From positions 1,426,001 through 1,490,000 of the forward strand of contig CBDEFX010000001.1 of the NCBI GenBank assembly GCA_965237635.1: 64,000 nucleotides of DNA, written 5' to 3'. Below the pieces are notes generated by a model that made no database searches, was not told the DNA's origin, and saw only the letters and a list, made by a program, of their open reading frames with translations. This document shows positions 51,363-61,475 of this stretch, one piece after another. Source of the stretch: CBDEFX01 sp965237635 (GTDB taxonomy: Bacteria; Chloroflexota; Dehalococcoidia; Lucifugimonadales; CAUZJF01). How positions within the stretch are numbered: the first letter of the stretch is position 1; each line of letters begins with the position of its first letter. Both the position numbers and the translations under genes were made by a program.

Positions 51363-53042
51363 GAGCCTGTCTCATAAGTCGAACGATGGGTTTGACGAAG
51401 TGTACACTCATTGGAGTCAGACCGACTTAGGGGGTGAAGTCGATACCACTTCGAGCGATGGGCCGAGAGCAGATGTGGATGTTGCCGCCAACGCTTGACG
51501 AGCTGGTTCCCCCTGACCATCCGGCAAGATTTGTTGCTGAGTTCGTAGACGCGTTGGACCGGCGCGGATGAGCTGACCTTGGTGTTGAGATAGATGGGGA
51601 GTCTTTGGGAGCACCGGCGTACCATCCTCGCGCGCTGCTGAGCGTATGGCTGTACGGCTTCATGACGGGGGCACGCTCGTGCCGCAAGCTGGAGGCGGCT
51701 TGCCGGGACCAGATACCGTATCTTTGGCTGACAGGGTGGCAGCATCCGGACCACAACACCTTGTGGAGGTTCTACAAAGGACATCATCAAGCTATCAGGA
51801 AGTTGTTCAAGCGTACGGTGCGTATGACGGTGACGATGGGCTTGGTTGACCTGGCGGTGCAAGCAGTAGACGGTACGAAGGTCGGTGCGAATGCAGCAAA
51901 GGATAGGACCTACGATGCCGAGGGATTGCGCCGGCTGTTGGACCGGCTGGAAGGTGCAATAAGCGACCTTGTGGCTCAGAACGAGGCGGGAGAGGATGCT
52001 GTCCCTGCACACTTGCCACAGGAGCTGGCCGACAACGAGACCCTGAGAGAGCAGATACGACAAGCGATGGACGAGCTTGCGGGCCAAGAGGAGCAAGAGC
52101 GCATCAACCTCACTGACAAAGACGCTCGGCTGATAAAGAGTGGTCAAGATATCGTGCCCGGCTACAACGCCCAGGCGATGGTCTCGCCTGTAGAGGCTTC
52201 CTTGGGAGTGACCGGTATGTTCATCACCGCAGCCGATGTGGTCGATGAACCTCATGACTATGCTCAACTGGCTCCGATGCTGGAACAGGCAGAGGAGATG
52301 ACAGGTACCAGAACGCATATGACGTTGGCCGACGGTGGTTATCACTCTGGGAACAACCTGGATGAATGCGTCCGTAGAGGCCAACAGGTGGTAATGCCGG
52401 AGGCACAACGACAGGCATTGGAGCACCCGTATCACAAGGACCGCTTTACCTACGACGATCGGAGCGACAGCTATGGCTGCCCCCAAGGCCAAAGACTGCC
52501 CTTTACCCGTTTCAAGCGCACCAGGGGTACACTCATGCGAGTGTACCGAGCCTCTGGGGCCATCTGCCGGGTGTGCCCTGCCTTCGGGGTCTGTACCAGG
52601 GACGGCCGTCATGGACGTGGCCTGGAAATAGGGCCTCACGAAGTTGCTCTGCGTCGTCATCGGACCTGGATGTCCACCGACCAAGCCAAACAAGCCTACA
52701 AGCACAGAAAGCAGCTAGTCGAACCCGTCTTCGGGATCCTCAAAGAGCAACGGGGGGCACGTAGATTCTTGTTGCGGGGCAGTGCCAACGTCGCGGCTGA
52801 ATGGGCTTTGTTGGCCACAACGTTTAACCTGCGCACCCTCTGGCGCATATGGCGTACCCGCACCACGACCAGTTCGAGCCGGCGCCCGAGATCCACCGCA
52901 TTCTCAGCCTTTCGATGGACCAGGCTGCTATCGTTCCCGCAGCCATTACTTGCTCAGACTCACTAGGCCCGCCAGATCTGCAGATTCGAACGCGTGGATG
53001 GGCTTCTTGTGGCCGGACACAACGCCTTTATGGGACAGGCTC
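51363..53042 (+). mobile_element. IS1182-family insertion sequence
   Basis: The ends are inverted: GAGCCTGTCTCATAAG on the left, GAGCCTGTCCCATAAA reversed on the right. The element is about 1.68 kb with one transposase. The flanks (TAGGGCGCAAGG and CCGTGCGCCCCTA) are themselves inverted and resemble the palindromic segment near 29533-29555, so it may sit in such a repeat. No clear target duplication was found. Confidence 0.75.
51458..52966 (+). pseudogene. IS1182-family transposase with in-frame TGA
   Basis: The ATG at 51458 reads [18 protein letters not shown] and [13 protein letters not shown], then TGA at 51569-51571. The same frame continues ADLGVEIDGESLGAPAYHPRALL and the whole DDE transposase: QAVDGTKVGANAAKD, MTLADGGYHSG, then the late YKHRKQLVEPVFGILKEQRG. 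The TGA replaces the position where relatives have Trp (GWADLG). A downstream start could give a 453-aa product lacking the DUF772-type N-terminus. This TGA is in a Trp context with no SECIS, so it is not Sec. Confidence 0.88.
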
Positions 53043-53346
53043 AGCCGTGCGCCCCTACAGAAAACGACCGTGCCTCGGACTACGAGCTACCGCGAGCCGA
53101 ATGTTATCACATGGCCCCTATTGATTGGGGGGACTCTCAAGCCCGTAGGTTCTTTCGGTTGTGGGTGTGGAGATGTCCTTCGACGGGCTCCCTTCGATAC
53201 GTCCCGATGCGGCATCGGGACTACTCAGGTCGAACGGACGTGGGGTCTCCCGCTCGTGGTGAGCTTGTCGAACCACAGCGGGTATGGGCCGGGCGTCGAC
53301 CCCTCAACTCCTTGAGCGCCTAGGTACGCCATGCTACCATCGATTC
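53043..53346. other. Intergenic region with R2 and R3 repeats before lepA
   Basis: R3 copy 3 at 53190-53230 (CCCGATGCGGCATCGGG). R2-type GAACGGACGTGGGG and CTCGTGGTGAGCTTGTCG at 53233-53285. No RNA gene was recognised. Confidence 0.55.
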
Positions 53347-55221
53347 ATGGACCCGCGTTTCGTCCGCAACTTCTGCATCATCGCTCATATCGACCACGGC
53401 AAGTCCACCCTCGCGGACCGCCTCCTCGAGATCACCGGCACCGTCAACCCAAGGGAGATGGTCGACCAGGTCCTCGACACGATGGACCTGGAGCGAGAGC
53501 GGGGCATCACCATCAAGGCGCAGGCCGTCCGGTTGAGCCACACCGACGAGTCGGGGCAGGAGTACCAGCTCAACCTTATCGACACTCCAGGCCACGTGGA
53601 CTTTTCCTATGAGGTCTCCCGCAGCCTGGCCGCCTGCGAAGGGGCGCTGCTCGTGGTCGATGCCTCACAGGGTATCCAGGCCCAGACATTGGCAAACGTC
53701 TACCTCGCCATTGAGCAGGACCTGGAAATCATACCTATCGTCAACAAGATCGACCTCGATATCGCCGAGCCCGAGCGTGTAGCGGAAGAACTTCAGCAGG
53801 CGTTCGGCTTCAAACGCGAGGAGATCATCACGGCCTCGGCGAAGGACGGGACCGGGGTCCCAGATATCCTGGAGGCGATCGTACAGAGGGTCCCCCCGCC
53901 TAAAGGGCGGGTGTCCGAGCCGTTACGGGCACTGATATTCGACTCCAGGTACGACCCGTATAAGGGCGTCGTTGCCTACGTGCGTGTCTTCGACGGCTCG
54001 GTGCCTGCCGGCAGCCGTGTCAGGGTGATGTCAGCCGGCACCGAAAGCGACACGCTGGAGATCGGCTACTTTCAGCCGAGCCCGACCAAGGTCGACCGCC
54101 TCGCGGCTGGCGAAGTCGGCTACATCGCCACCGGGCTCAAGACCGTCGGTGACGCGCCCGTCGGCGACACCATTACCCTGCCGGACCGTGTCGCCGAGCA
54201 CCCCCTCGAGGCTTACGTTCCGCTCAAACCCATGGTGTTCGCCGGCCTCTACCCGGCAGATGGCGAGGACTTCCAGGCCCTCCGTGATGCCCTCCAAAAG
54301 CTGAGCCTCAACGACGCTGCTTTGACGTTTCAGCCGGAGACCTCGGTGGCCCTTGGGTCGGGATTCCGTTGCGGATTCCTCGGCCTCCTACACATGGACG
54401 TTGTCCAGGAAAGACTTGAGCGGGAGTATGAGCTGAACCTGCTGGCGACCTCCCCGAGCGTCGCATATAGAGTCGTGGCCACAGACGGATCGGTCCAGGT
54501 AGTCGATAACCCTACTAGACTGCCACAGCCTCAGAACATAGCCGAGATACAGGAGCCCTGGGTAGAGCTCACTCTTCTATCGCCGGAGAATTTCATTGGC
54601 GCCCTGATGGAGCTGGTGAAGGGCCGGCGAGGCGAGTTCAAGCGTATGGACTATATCCAGAACGTGGCCTCGTCAGACGGTCGTGCGCCGGCAGGTCGTC
54701 GTGAACGGGTAGGCGGGGGACCGGCAGCGCCCTCCGGGAACAGGGTCATGCTCGAGTTCAGCGTGCCGCTCTCCGAGATGCTCATCGACTTCTACGACCA
54801 GCTGAAGTCCCGCACCCAGGGCTACGCTTCGATGGACTACACTCTAGGCGACTACCGCGCCGGCGACCTTACGCGGCTGGACATCCTCGTGAACGCCGAG
54901 CCGGTCGACGCGCTTTCGGTCATCGTGCACAAGGACGCCGCCTATGCCACCGGTAAGGAGCTGGTCAACAGGCTCAGCGACCTCATTCCCCGGCAGCTTT
55001 TCGAGGTGCCGATACAGGCGTCTATCGGTAAGCGCGTACTCGCCAAGGCAAACATCCGGGCGCTTCGCAAGAACGTCCTGGCCAAGTGCTACGGCGGAGA
55101 CGTGACCCGCAAGCGGAAGCTACTCGAGAAGCAGGCCGAGGGCAAGAAACGCATGAAGTACGTCGGCCGGGTAGAGATCCCTCAAGAGGCCTTCCTGAGC
55201 ATCCTCAAGATGGACCGGTGA
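53347..55221 (+). CDS. lepA: Elongation factor 4 (LepA)
   Basis: Translational GTPase that back-translocates stalled ribosomes. The 624-aa protein has G1 [27 protein letters not shown]3 [17 protein letters not shown]4 IVNKIDLD, and the LepA-specific C-terminal domain ([33 protein letters not shown]). Domain order is normal. An extra loop of about 20 residues rich in Gly, Ala, Pro and Arg (near 54676-54745) interrupts domain V/CTD. The ATG at 53347 fits [16 protein letters not shown]; the frame upstream is repeat-derived. Confidence 0.97.
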   Translation: MDPRFVRNFCIIAHIDHGKSTLADRLLEITGTVNPREMVDQVLDTMDLERERGITIKAQAVRLSHTDESGQEYQLNLIDTPGHVDFSYEVSRSLAACEGALLVVDASQGIQAQTLANVYLAIEQDLEIIPIVNKIDLDIAEPERVAEELQQAFGFKREEIITASAKDGTGVPDILEAIVQRVPPPKGRVSEPLRALIFDSRYDPYKGVVAYVRVFDGSVPAGSRVRVMSAGTESDTLEIGYFQPSPTKVDRLAAGEVGYIATGLKTVGDAPVGDTITLPDRVAEHPLEAYVPLKPMVFAGLYPADGEDFQALRDALQKLSLNDAALTFQPETSVALGSGFRCGFLGLLHMDVVQERLEREYELNLLATSPSVAYRVVATDGSVQVVDNPTRLPQPQNIAEIQEPWVELTLLSPENFIGALMELVKGRRGEFKRMDYIQNVASSDGRAPAGRRERVGGGPAAPSGNRVMLEFSVPLSEMLIDFYDQLKSRTQGYASMDYTLGDYRAGDLTRLDILVNAEPVDALSVIVHKDAAYATGKELVNRLSDLIPRQLFEVPIQASIGKRVLAKANIRALRKNVLAKCYGGDVTRKRKLLEKQAEGKKRMKYVGRVEIPQEAFLSILKMDR

Positions 55222-55467
55222 CCCGGTTCGGCTTTGCGCACGGAATAGCGGTGCCGAGCGCATCCTCTTCGCGGACCTTCCCAAAAGGTCGCGCCCACTG
55301 CCGCCCTGAGCGAAGCGAAGGGCCTGGGGACGGGCGGTTCTTTCCAGCCCGACACCCCAGATTCTTCGCTCCGCTCAGAATGAGATTTGTGCACAGGCTT
55401 CAGGTGACGAGGGGCAATTGCGGCAGGGCCCGCCTCGGGTCGAGGGTCTGAGTCGGGAAGATCGAGT
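55222..55467. other. Intergenic region after lepA
   Basis: Contains an R2-type segment CCCTGAGCGAAGCGAAGGG. No gene was recognised. Confidence 0.4.
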
Positions 55468-56127
55468 TCACTGTGCCGTCCAGCGTGTCCATCTATCATA
55501 GCCCTTGAAAATCTGGCCATCCTCCGGGTTCACATGGTCCTCGCTCCGATAGAATGTGTACACGTCGTTCATCCCATCATCCTTGAGTCGGTATACCACT
55601 AGCCCGTCCTGTATGCCTGGCGTGTTTCCTTCATGGGTTGGTGCCGACGATCTCCAGGACGTCTAAGTTAGTCTCGGTCCCATCGATGACAAAGACTGTG
55701 CCTTCGCCTAACGGCCGTCTCCTCTCTGCATGGCCGCTGTGAACATAGTCCACATCATCGAACTTCAAGCTTGGCACAGGTGCCAATGGCGAGCCGCTCG
55801 ACACTCGTGGCAATGGTGACCCGTGTGTGAGGTTTGGCGCCGGCGGGTCGTTCCTGTCGGCTTTCTGCCTGACAGCCCCGACGGACTCCTCTCCCGTCAG
55901 CTCGGTGGGGAACGCAACGCCGTCAGCGTAAGCTACAGTCTCGCCGTCCACGTATATGAGCCCTCCGGAGCCCGACCCGTATGTGCCATCAGGGTTCTGG
56001 CCCAGCGCCAACAGATAGTGACTGCCTGGCTGCGGTAGTTGGACCGGGGCTAGTGTAACAACTTCGGTCTGCTGGCTTAGCCCGAATCCACCGAAGGAGG
56101 GCGTCGGGTTAGCGTCCTGAGGCGGCA
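55468..56127 (-). pseudogene. Hypothetical protein remnant, 5'-truncated and frameshifted
   Basis: Reading on the minus strand from the edge of the IS1380-type element: DANPTPSFGGFGLSQQTEVV, LALGQNPDGTYGSGSGGLIYVDG, LKFDDVDYVHSGHAERRRP, EIVGTNP. The frame then shifts by one base (near 55635) and continues HEGNTPGIQDGLVVYRLKDD and DHVNPEDGQIFKGYDRW to TGA 55468. The 5' part is missing. The function is not recognised. Confidence 0.55.
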
Positions 56128-56129
56128 AG

Positions 56130-57760
56130 AAGGTGCTCCTGTGCTTCTGGGATAATGGTTTTGTAGCAAAAAAACGGCCCCGGAAAAGGAGCACCCAGTA
56201 GATGCTGCCACGCAACCACCCCGACCGGATCCAAATCACCTTCGACGACCGCCGCTTGGTGGCCAATGCCGGGCTGCTCCTTCCGGCCACCCTGGCGCGG
56301 CACCTCGGCCTGCCCGAACTCGTCCGGCAGCGCCTCGACCTGGGCGATGCCCCGGGGCGGGCGAACACGAGCGACAAGATGATGACGCTGGTGGCGTCTG
56401 CGCTGGCTGGGGGCGACTGCATTGACGACGCCGATGTGTTGCGCACCGGGGGGACGGCCTGCACCCTGGGCGGCACGGTCAAGGCGCCATCCACCCTGGG
56501 CACCTTCCTGCGCAGCTTCCGGTGGGGCCACGTCCGTCAACTCGACCGGGTGAGCCGCGAGTTGCTGGCCCGGGCTTGGCAGGCCGGGGCGGGACCCGGC
56601 GACGGGCCCCTGACCATTGACCTGGACTCCACCATCTGCGAGACCTACGGACTGGCCAAGGAGGGCGCCCGCCACCACGGCTATACCGGCAAGCGGGGCT
56701 ACCACCCGCTGCCGGCCATCGCCGCCGGCACCGGAGACGTGCTGATGTCCCGGCTGCGCGAGGGCCGGGCCAACACCGCCCGCGGCGCCGCCCACTTCCT
56801 GCGGGAGACGGTGGGACGGGTGCGCTACGCCGGGGCCGACGGACGACTCACGCTACGGGCCGACAGCGGGTTCTACACTCATGGCGTGGTATCCGTCTGC
56901 CGCAAGATGGATGTCCGCTTCTCCATCACCATCCGCCAGCACAAAAGCCTGCACAATCTCATCGAGGCGATACTCGAAGATGCCTGGACGCCGATTCCTT
57001 ACTGGATGGACGGTGCCGCCGATGTGGCCGAGACCACCTGCACCCCCTTCCAGGCCGAGGCGGACGCCGCGCCGGTACGGCTCATCGTCCGGCGGGTGAA
57101 GCCGACGCCCGGTTCCCAACTGGCCCTCTTCGCCAAATACAGCTATCATGGCTTCATCACCGACCGGGACGGGGAGTTGCTCGAACTGGAGGCTGACCAT
57201 CGCCGCCACGCCGAGATCGAGAATGCCATACGCGACCTCAAGTACGGCGTCGGGCTGAACCATCTCCCCTCGGGCCGCTTCGCCGCCAACGGCGCCTGGC
57301 TGGCCGTCCAGACGATGGCCCACAACCTGGCCCGCTGGACGGCGCGGATCGGTCTGGGAGAGCGGATAGCCACCACCAAGACCCTCCGGCGGCGGTTCTT
57401 CTCCCTGGCCGGACGGCTCACCCGCTCGGCACGCCGGTTGACCCTGCATCTTCCGGATCGCTGGCCTTGGGCTGAGAAGTTCAGCCGCGCCTTGGCCCGG
57501 CTGCGAGCCATTCCACTCCCGGCCTGACGGCACCGTCGGCGACCGACCCACCCACCGGACAACCGAAGATCCCCGCAGACTCGTGCCAGCCCGGTCCGAG
57601 AGAGTTCCCTGCTGCGTATTCTCTCGCCATCCCGCGCATCGCAGCTCCCGCAGACGGCCATAGGGGCCCCTGTGCGGCGATGAAGACCGTCCGCCGACCT
57701 CCCTACCCCAAATGGAACCCAGGCTATTTCCCCTGTAGCTCCCTCACCCCCCTTCCGCTT
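56130..57760 (+). mobile_element. IS1380-family element (approximate bounds)
   Basis: The left bound is set where coding similarity of the remnant at 55468-56127 breaks. A 9-bp inverted pair GGTGCTCCT/AGGAGCACC (about 56133-56195) lies before the transposase start. The right bound is only approximate; matching terminal repeats were not found. Confidence 0.4.
56202..57527 (+). CDS. IS1380-family transposase
   Basis: The 441-aa protein shows the IS1380 pattern: LTIDLDSTICETYGLAKEGARHH, YTGKRGYHPLPAIAAGTGD, ANTARGAAHFL and LTLRADSGFYTHGVV with the second catalytic Asp. The late ADHRRHAEIENAIRDLKYGVGLNHLPSG holds the catalytic Glu. All look intact, so it may be active. Confidence 0.9.
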   Translation: MLPRNHPDRIQITFDDRRLVANAGLLLPATLARHLGLPELVRQRLDLGDAPGRANTSDKMMTLVASALAGGDCIDDADVLRTGGTACTLGGTVKAPSTLGTFLRSFRWGHVRQLDRVSRELLARAWQAGAGPGDGPLTIDLDSTICETYGLAKEGARHHGYTGKRGYHPLPAIAAGTGDVLMSRLREGRANTARGAAHFLRETVGRVRYAGADGRLTLRADSGFYTHGVVSVCRKMDVRFSITIRQHKSLHNLIEAILEDAWTPIPYWMDGAADVAETTCTPFQAEADAAPVRLIVRRVKPTPGSQLALFAKYSYHGFITDRDGELLELEADHRRHAEIENAIRDLKYGVGLNHLPSGRFAANGAWLAVQTMAHNLARWTARIGLGERIATTKTLRRRFFSLAGRLTRSARRLTLHLPDRWPWAEKFSRALARLRAIPLPA

Positions 57761-57780
57761 TCCTCACGCCGTCCATCGGT
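57528..57780. other. Right flank of IS1380-type element
   Basis: GC-rich DNA without a recognised gene; likely the IS1380 right end plus the junction to the amidohydrolase remnant. Confidence 0.35.
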
Positions 57781-58359
57781 GTCCTTCGGTGGATTCGGGT
57801 TAAGGGATACGGCGAAGTACGTCTCTCCACCCCCGATGCCCCACTGCTGATGACCGTCTACCCCGTCGCAGAGGAGCACGGCCTCATGGTCTACATGCAC
57901 CCTGAAGACGGACAGATAGATAACCTGGCTCGCGCGCTGGCGGCGCACCCCAACGTTACGTTTATAGTCCATGGAGACCAGACACAGGGCGACATCGGCT
58001 CGCTAATGGATGCTTTCTCTAACATCTACTACACCGTCGACGCCCTCTTCGGCGACCAGTACCTGCTCCATCCGGGGGAGGACCCAGCGAGCTTCCTGAG
58101 CAAGACCAACGACTATGCGCCGTTGCTGGAGATTGACCTACGCGACTGGAAGGAAGTGATCGAGGCGCACCCCGACCGCTTCATCTGGGGTACCGACCGC
58201 GGAGGAATAGTAATCTGGGCCTGGGACCTCGAGGTCGGCCTGCGGTTGACGGACTACGCACGCGCATTCATCGGCCAGCTCGATCCCGAGGTGCAAGAGA
58301 TGTTCGCTTACCGAAACGCGGAACGGCTGATTGAAGCGGCTGGCCTAGGTAGGGAATAG
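57781..58359 (+). pseudogene. Amidohydrolase-family protein, C-terminal remnant
   Basis: The open frame reads VLRWIRVKGYGEVRLSTPDAPLL and then MTVYPVAEEHGLMVYMHPED, VTFIVHGDQTQGDIGSLMDAF, HPDRFIWGTDRGG and AERLIEAAGL. This matches the second half of TIM-barrel amidohydrolase-2-type proteins. Metal-ligand and WGTD/RGG motifs remain, but the N-terminal HxH part is missing. A restart at ATG 57850 would give 169 aa, unlikely to be active. Confidence 0.65.
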
Positions 58360-58392
58360 CGTCGACGAGTGCGACCGCTTTCCCTCCCGCCT

Positions 58393-59448
58393 TCACGCTC
58401 GCAGCGGCGCGCTGACGTGGTGCAGATACTGCAGTATCTCTCGCTGAGATTGGACCACGCCGGTCTCGTGGTACGAGATCGAGTGCTCCTCGCAGAAGGG
58501 CCTGACGATCTCTTGCGCCTCCTTCAGCCGGTTGCGGGGCATGCTCGGGAACAGATGGTGCTCGATCTGGTAGTTCAACCCACCGTATAGCAAGTCATTC
58601 AAGGGGCTCGACTTCACATTCCTGGCTGTAAGCACCTGTTTCCTCAAAAAGTCCAGCTGCGTCTTCCCATCTAACAACAGCATGCCCTTGTGGTTCGGGG
58701 CGAACGTCGAACCGATGTACAGACCTATTAGCAGCTGATTGACTGCAATGAACAACAACCCCTGCCAGACTGGCAAGGACAAAAACACTAGACCAGTGTA
58801 GACACCAATGTGGCCGGCCATCATCAAAGGCTCAGCGATCGGAAACATTAGCCTGTTCCCGAACATATACCGGATACCCGAAAACCTGAGCACGAATCCC
58901 TCGAACGACACCAGCGGGTAAAAAAGAAAGGCCTGGTACCGGACGATCAATCGGGCGATCCCTCTCATACCGCGGGCTTGGTCCTCCGAGAATGCAACGA
59001 CCGGGAGCTCGATGTCCGGGTCCATGTCCAGATCGTTCGGATTGCTGTGGTGCTCATTGTGCTTTTCGACCCACCACGTGCGGTTGATGCCGATCAGGAA
59101 GCTTACGAAGAGGCCGAGTCTATCGTTGTTTTGGCTCGATCGGAACACCTGTTTGTGGCCCAGATCGTGTCCGACATAGCTTATCTGCACGATAGTGAAC
59201 GCGAGCAGGGCTGCGTTCAACATCTGTAGCCAGACGGTGTCCACAAACATCAAGACCGCGACACTGAGCGCAAGCAAGCCCAGGTTCACAGCCATCTTGA
59301 TTGCGTAGTGGCCGGGGTTCTTTTCTAATAGTCCAGCGGCTTTGACGAGTCGCTTCAACTGTGTATACTCGTTCGGCCCCAGCTCTTGCGTCGCATTGCC
59401 AAGGGGGGCGCCACCAGGCGCACCCGTCACCTCGTCAGTTCTCTCCAC
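58393..59448 (-). CDS. Membrane fatty-acid desaturase
   Basis: The 351-aa membrane protein has the three His boxes of membrane desaturases: HDLGH, HNEHH, and QIEHHLFP, with four to six hydrophobic segments between them. QIEHH is typical of front-end acyl-lipid (delta-5/6-type) desaturases. It lacks a cytochrome b5 domain, so electrons must come from a separate donor. The ATG at 59448 begins ERTDEVTGAPGG. Confidence 0.9.
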   Translation of the reverse strand: MERTDEVTGAPGGAPLGNATQELGPNEYTQLKRLVKAAGLLEKNPGHYAIKMAVNLGLLALSVAVLMFVDTVWLQMLNAALLAFTIVQISYVGHDLGHKQVFRSSQNNDRLGLFVSFLIGINRTWWVEKHNEHHSNPNDLDMDPDIELPVVAFSEDQARGMRGIARLIVRYQAFLFYPLVSFEGFVLRFSGIRYMFGNRLMFPIAEPLMMAGHIGVYTGLVFLSLPVWQGLLFIAVNQLLIGLYIGSTFAPNHKGMLLLDGKTQLDFLRKQVLTARNVKSSPLNDLLYGGLNYQIEHHLFPSMPRNRLKEAQEIVRPFCEEHSISYHETGVVQSQREILQYLHHVSAPLRA

Positions 59449-59599
59449 TGTCTAGACCGCCTTTCCTTTACGCTCGATTTCACAGGAAAATGACCGCCGA
59501 GATCGGCGGCCCTCTCTAATTACTTGGTCGGGGTACCGTGACTCGGTCCAGGATCTCCACGTCCCGAACACGGCGCGCTGCCAAGCTGAGCTAGCCCCT

Positions 59600-59662
59600 G
59601 TGAATGTTCATTCTATCGGATATAGCGCGACCGGTATAGTAGCGCAACGGTGCGGGCGATAG
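59600..59662 (+). other. Candidate short leader ORF before ABC exporter
   Basis: GTG-started frame of 20 codons (VNVHSIGYSATGIVAQRCGR) that ends TAG 18 nt before the terminator hairpin. No clear ribosome-binding site precedes it, so this is speculative. Confidence 0.2.
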
Positions 59663-59679
59663 ACACTATTTGTCACTGC

Positions 59680-59710
59680 AAAAGAGCCTCCCGCACTGGG
59701 AGGCTCTTTT
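59680..59710 (+). terminator. Intrinsic terminator 25 nt upstream of ABC exporter start
   Basis: AAAAGAGCCTCCC pairs with GGGAGGCTCTTTT around a 5-nt loop (gcact), with a T-run at the base. It lies between the divergent desaturase start and the ABC gene, in the ABC leader. Confidence 0.8.
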
Positions 59711-59734
59711 AGTTAGGCGAGAAAAACCAGGTAG

Positions 59735-61474
59735 ATGATCGAGTCACTAGACCTCTACTACAGACTGCTTGCGAAGTACCTGACGCCGCAAAGACCTCGG
59801 GTCGTTGTGCTCGCCGTGGTGCTGCTCACGGGTATCGGGCTGCAGATCCTGAACCCATTGATACTACGGTACTTCATCGATGCCGTCACTTCGGGTCAAG
59901 AGTTCCGGTCGCTGGCCTGGGTCGCTTTGCTGTTCATCGTGCTCGCCCTGGCTACTCAGGCGTCCTTTGTTCTCGCGAGATACCTCGGTGAGCACGTCGC
60001 CTGGGCGGCAACGAACGCGATGCGTAGCGACCTAGCGCTCCACTGTCTCAAGCTCGATATCTCCTTTCATTATGCTCACACGCCGGGAGAGTTGACCCAG
60101 CGAGTCGATGGCGACGTCACTCGCCTGGCGAACTTTTTCTCCCAGTTTGTAATCCTTGTAGTGGGCAACCTGTTCCTGCTTGCCGGAGTCTTGGTCATGC
60201 TGCTGGTCATAGACTGGAGGGTGAGCCTGGCCTTCGCGGCCCTCGGCGCTGCTACGTTGGCGGCTCTCATCCGAGTACAGAAAGAGGCGTCGTCCAGTTG
60301 GGCAGAAGACTCCCGGGTCGAGGCCGACTTGTACGGCTTTGTCGAAGAGCGAATCTCTGCAACGGAGGACATCCGCACTCTGGGAGGCATCCCGTACGTC
60401 ATGCGCCGATTCTTCGAGAACATACGGAACGTGAGCCGTATGCGCCTCAGGGCCAACTTAATGGGTAGCCTTACGTGGTCCATCGCAGACTACAGCTGGG
60501 GCGTGGGCACCTCCGTAGCCGTTGGACTCGGCGCGTATCTAGTACTTCAGGGCTCGGCCACCATCGGTACGGCGTATCTCATTCTTCACTACTTCACCCT
60601 GCTGGGGTTCCCGTTGCGCCAGATCACGACCCAGATGCAGAACCTGCAACAGGCGAGTGGAGGTCTGCGGCGAATCAACGGCATATTGGGCATCCGGAGT
60701 ACGATCGCCGAGGGCGGAATGAGGCAGCTACCCCGAGGTCCTCTTCAACTTGAGTTTCGGAACGTAAGCTTCTCGTACTCGGACGACAACCCCGCATTGA
60801 GTGGGGTGTCGTTCAGCCTATCGGCGGGAAAGGTGCTCGGGCTGCTCGGTCTGACCGGAAGCGGTAAGACGACGATTGCGAGGCTGTTACTTCGTATGTA
60901 TGACCCGAGTTCCGGCGCCGTCTTCATGGCTGGAAGAGACAGTCGCGAGCTCAGCCAGGAATACGTTCGGGAGGGGATCGGTCTGGTAACTCAGGATGTG
61001 CAGCTCTTTCAAGCTACGGTCCGAGACAACATCACCGTGTTCGACGAAGGCATTTCTGACGACCGGATACTCGGCGTAATCAAAATGCTGGGCTTATCCG
61101 ATTGGTATTCGACGCTGCACGATGGACTCGACACCATGTTACCCTCCGACGGCGGAGGACTGTCCGCAGGTCAGGGCCAGCTGCTGGCCCTGACCAGAGT
61201 TTTCCTCAGGGACCCGAGCGTCATAATCCTCGATGAGGCTACCTCTAGGCTCGACCCCGCGACACAGCAATTAATCGAGCAGGCCACCGACACCCTGCTG
61301 CGGGACCGCACGTCGGTTGTGATCGCTCACCGTCTGACCACCGTTCAACACGCTGACGAGATCATGATCATCGAGACGGAAAGATCGCAGAGCACGGGCA
61401 GCGTGAACGGCTGGTTGCAGACCCGAAGTCGAGATATAATCACCTGTTGCGAACGGGCCTGGAGGAGGTCCTGA
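59735..61474 (+). CDS. ABC exporter half-transporter (permease-ATPase), C-terminal frameshift
   Basis: Fused TMD-NBD exporter subunit, 579 aa as read. Six TMD helices are followed by Walker A GLTGSGKTTIARL, the Q-loop VTQDVQLFQ, signature LSAGQGQLLAL, Walker B VIILDEATSRLD and H-loop VIAHRLTTVQHADEIMIIE. After IMIIE the frame changes. In the +2 frame the natural end DGKIAEHGQRERLVADPKSR leads to TGA 61477-61479. A missing base near 61376 (GAGGAC read as GAGAC) explains this. The catalytic parts are intact. The second gene overlaps the restored end. The pair likely formed a heterodimeric exporter. Confidence 0.88.
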   Translation: MIESLDLYYRLLAKYLTPQRPRVVVLAVVLLTGIGLQILNPLILRYFIDAVTSGQEFRSLAWVALLFIVLALATQASFVLARYLGEHVAWAATNAMRSDLALHCLKLDISFHYAHTPGELTQRVDGDVTRLANFFSQFVILVVGNLFLLAGVLVMLLVIDWRVSLAFAALGAATLAALIRVQKEASSSWAEDSRVEADLYGFVEERISATEDIRTLGGIPYVMRRFFENIRNVSRMRLRANLMGSLTWSIADYSWGVGTSVAVGLGAYLVLQGSATIGTAYLILHYFTLLGFPLRQITTQMQNLQQASGGLRRINGILGIRSTIAEGGMRQLPRGPLQLEFRNVSFSYSDDNPALSGVSFSLSAGKVLGLLGLTGSGKTTIARLLLRMYDPSSGAVFMAGRDSRELSQEYVREGIGLVTQDVQLFQATVRDNITVFDEGISDDRILGVIKMLGLSDWYSTLHDGLDTMLPSDGGGLSAGQGQLLALTRVFLRDPSVIILDEATSRLDPATQQLIEQATDTLLRDRTSVVIAHRLTTVQHADEIMIIETERSQSTGSVNGWLQTRSRDIITCCERAWRRS

Positions 61475-61475
61475 G

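Noticed and set aside
51569..51571. Second selenocysteine codon (TGA in IS1182-type transposase)
   Set aside because: The position is Trp in the family and no SECIS-like hairpin follows.
51347..53059. Extending the IS1182 terminal repeats outward to TGTAGGG/CCCTACA
   Set aside because: The outer part matches a palindromic intergenic segment also present near 29533-29555, so it is probably the target, not the element.
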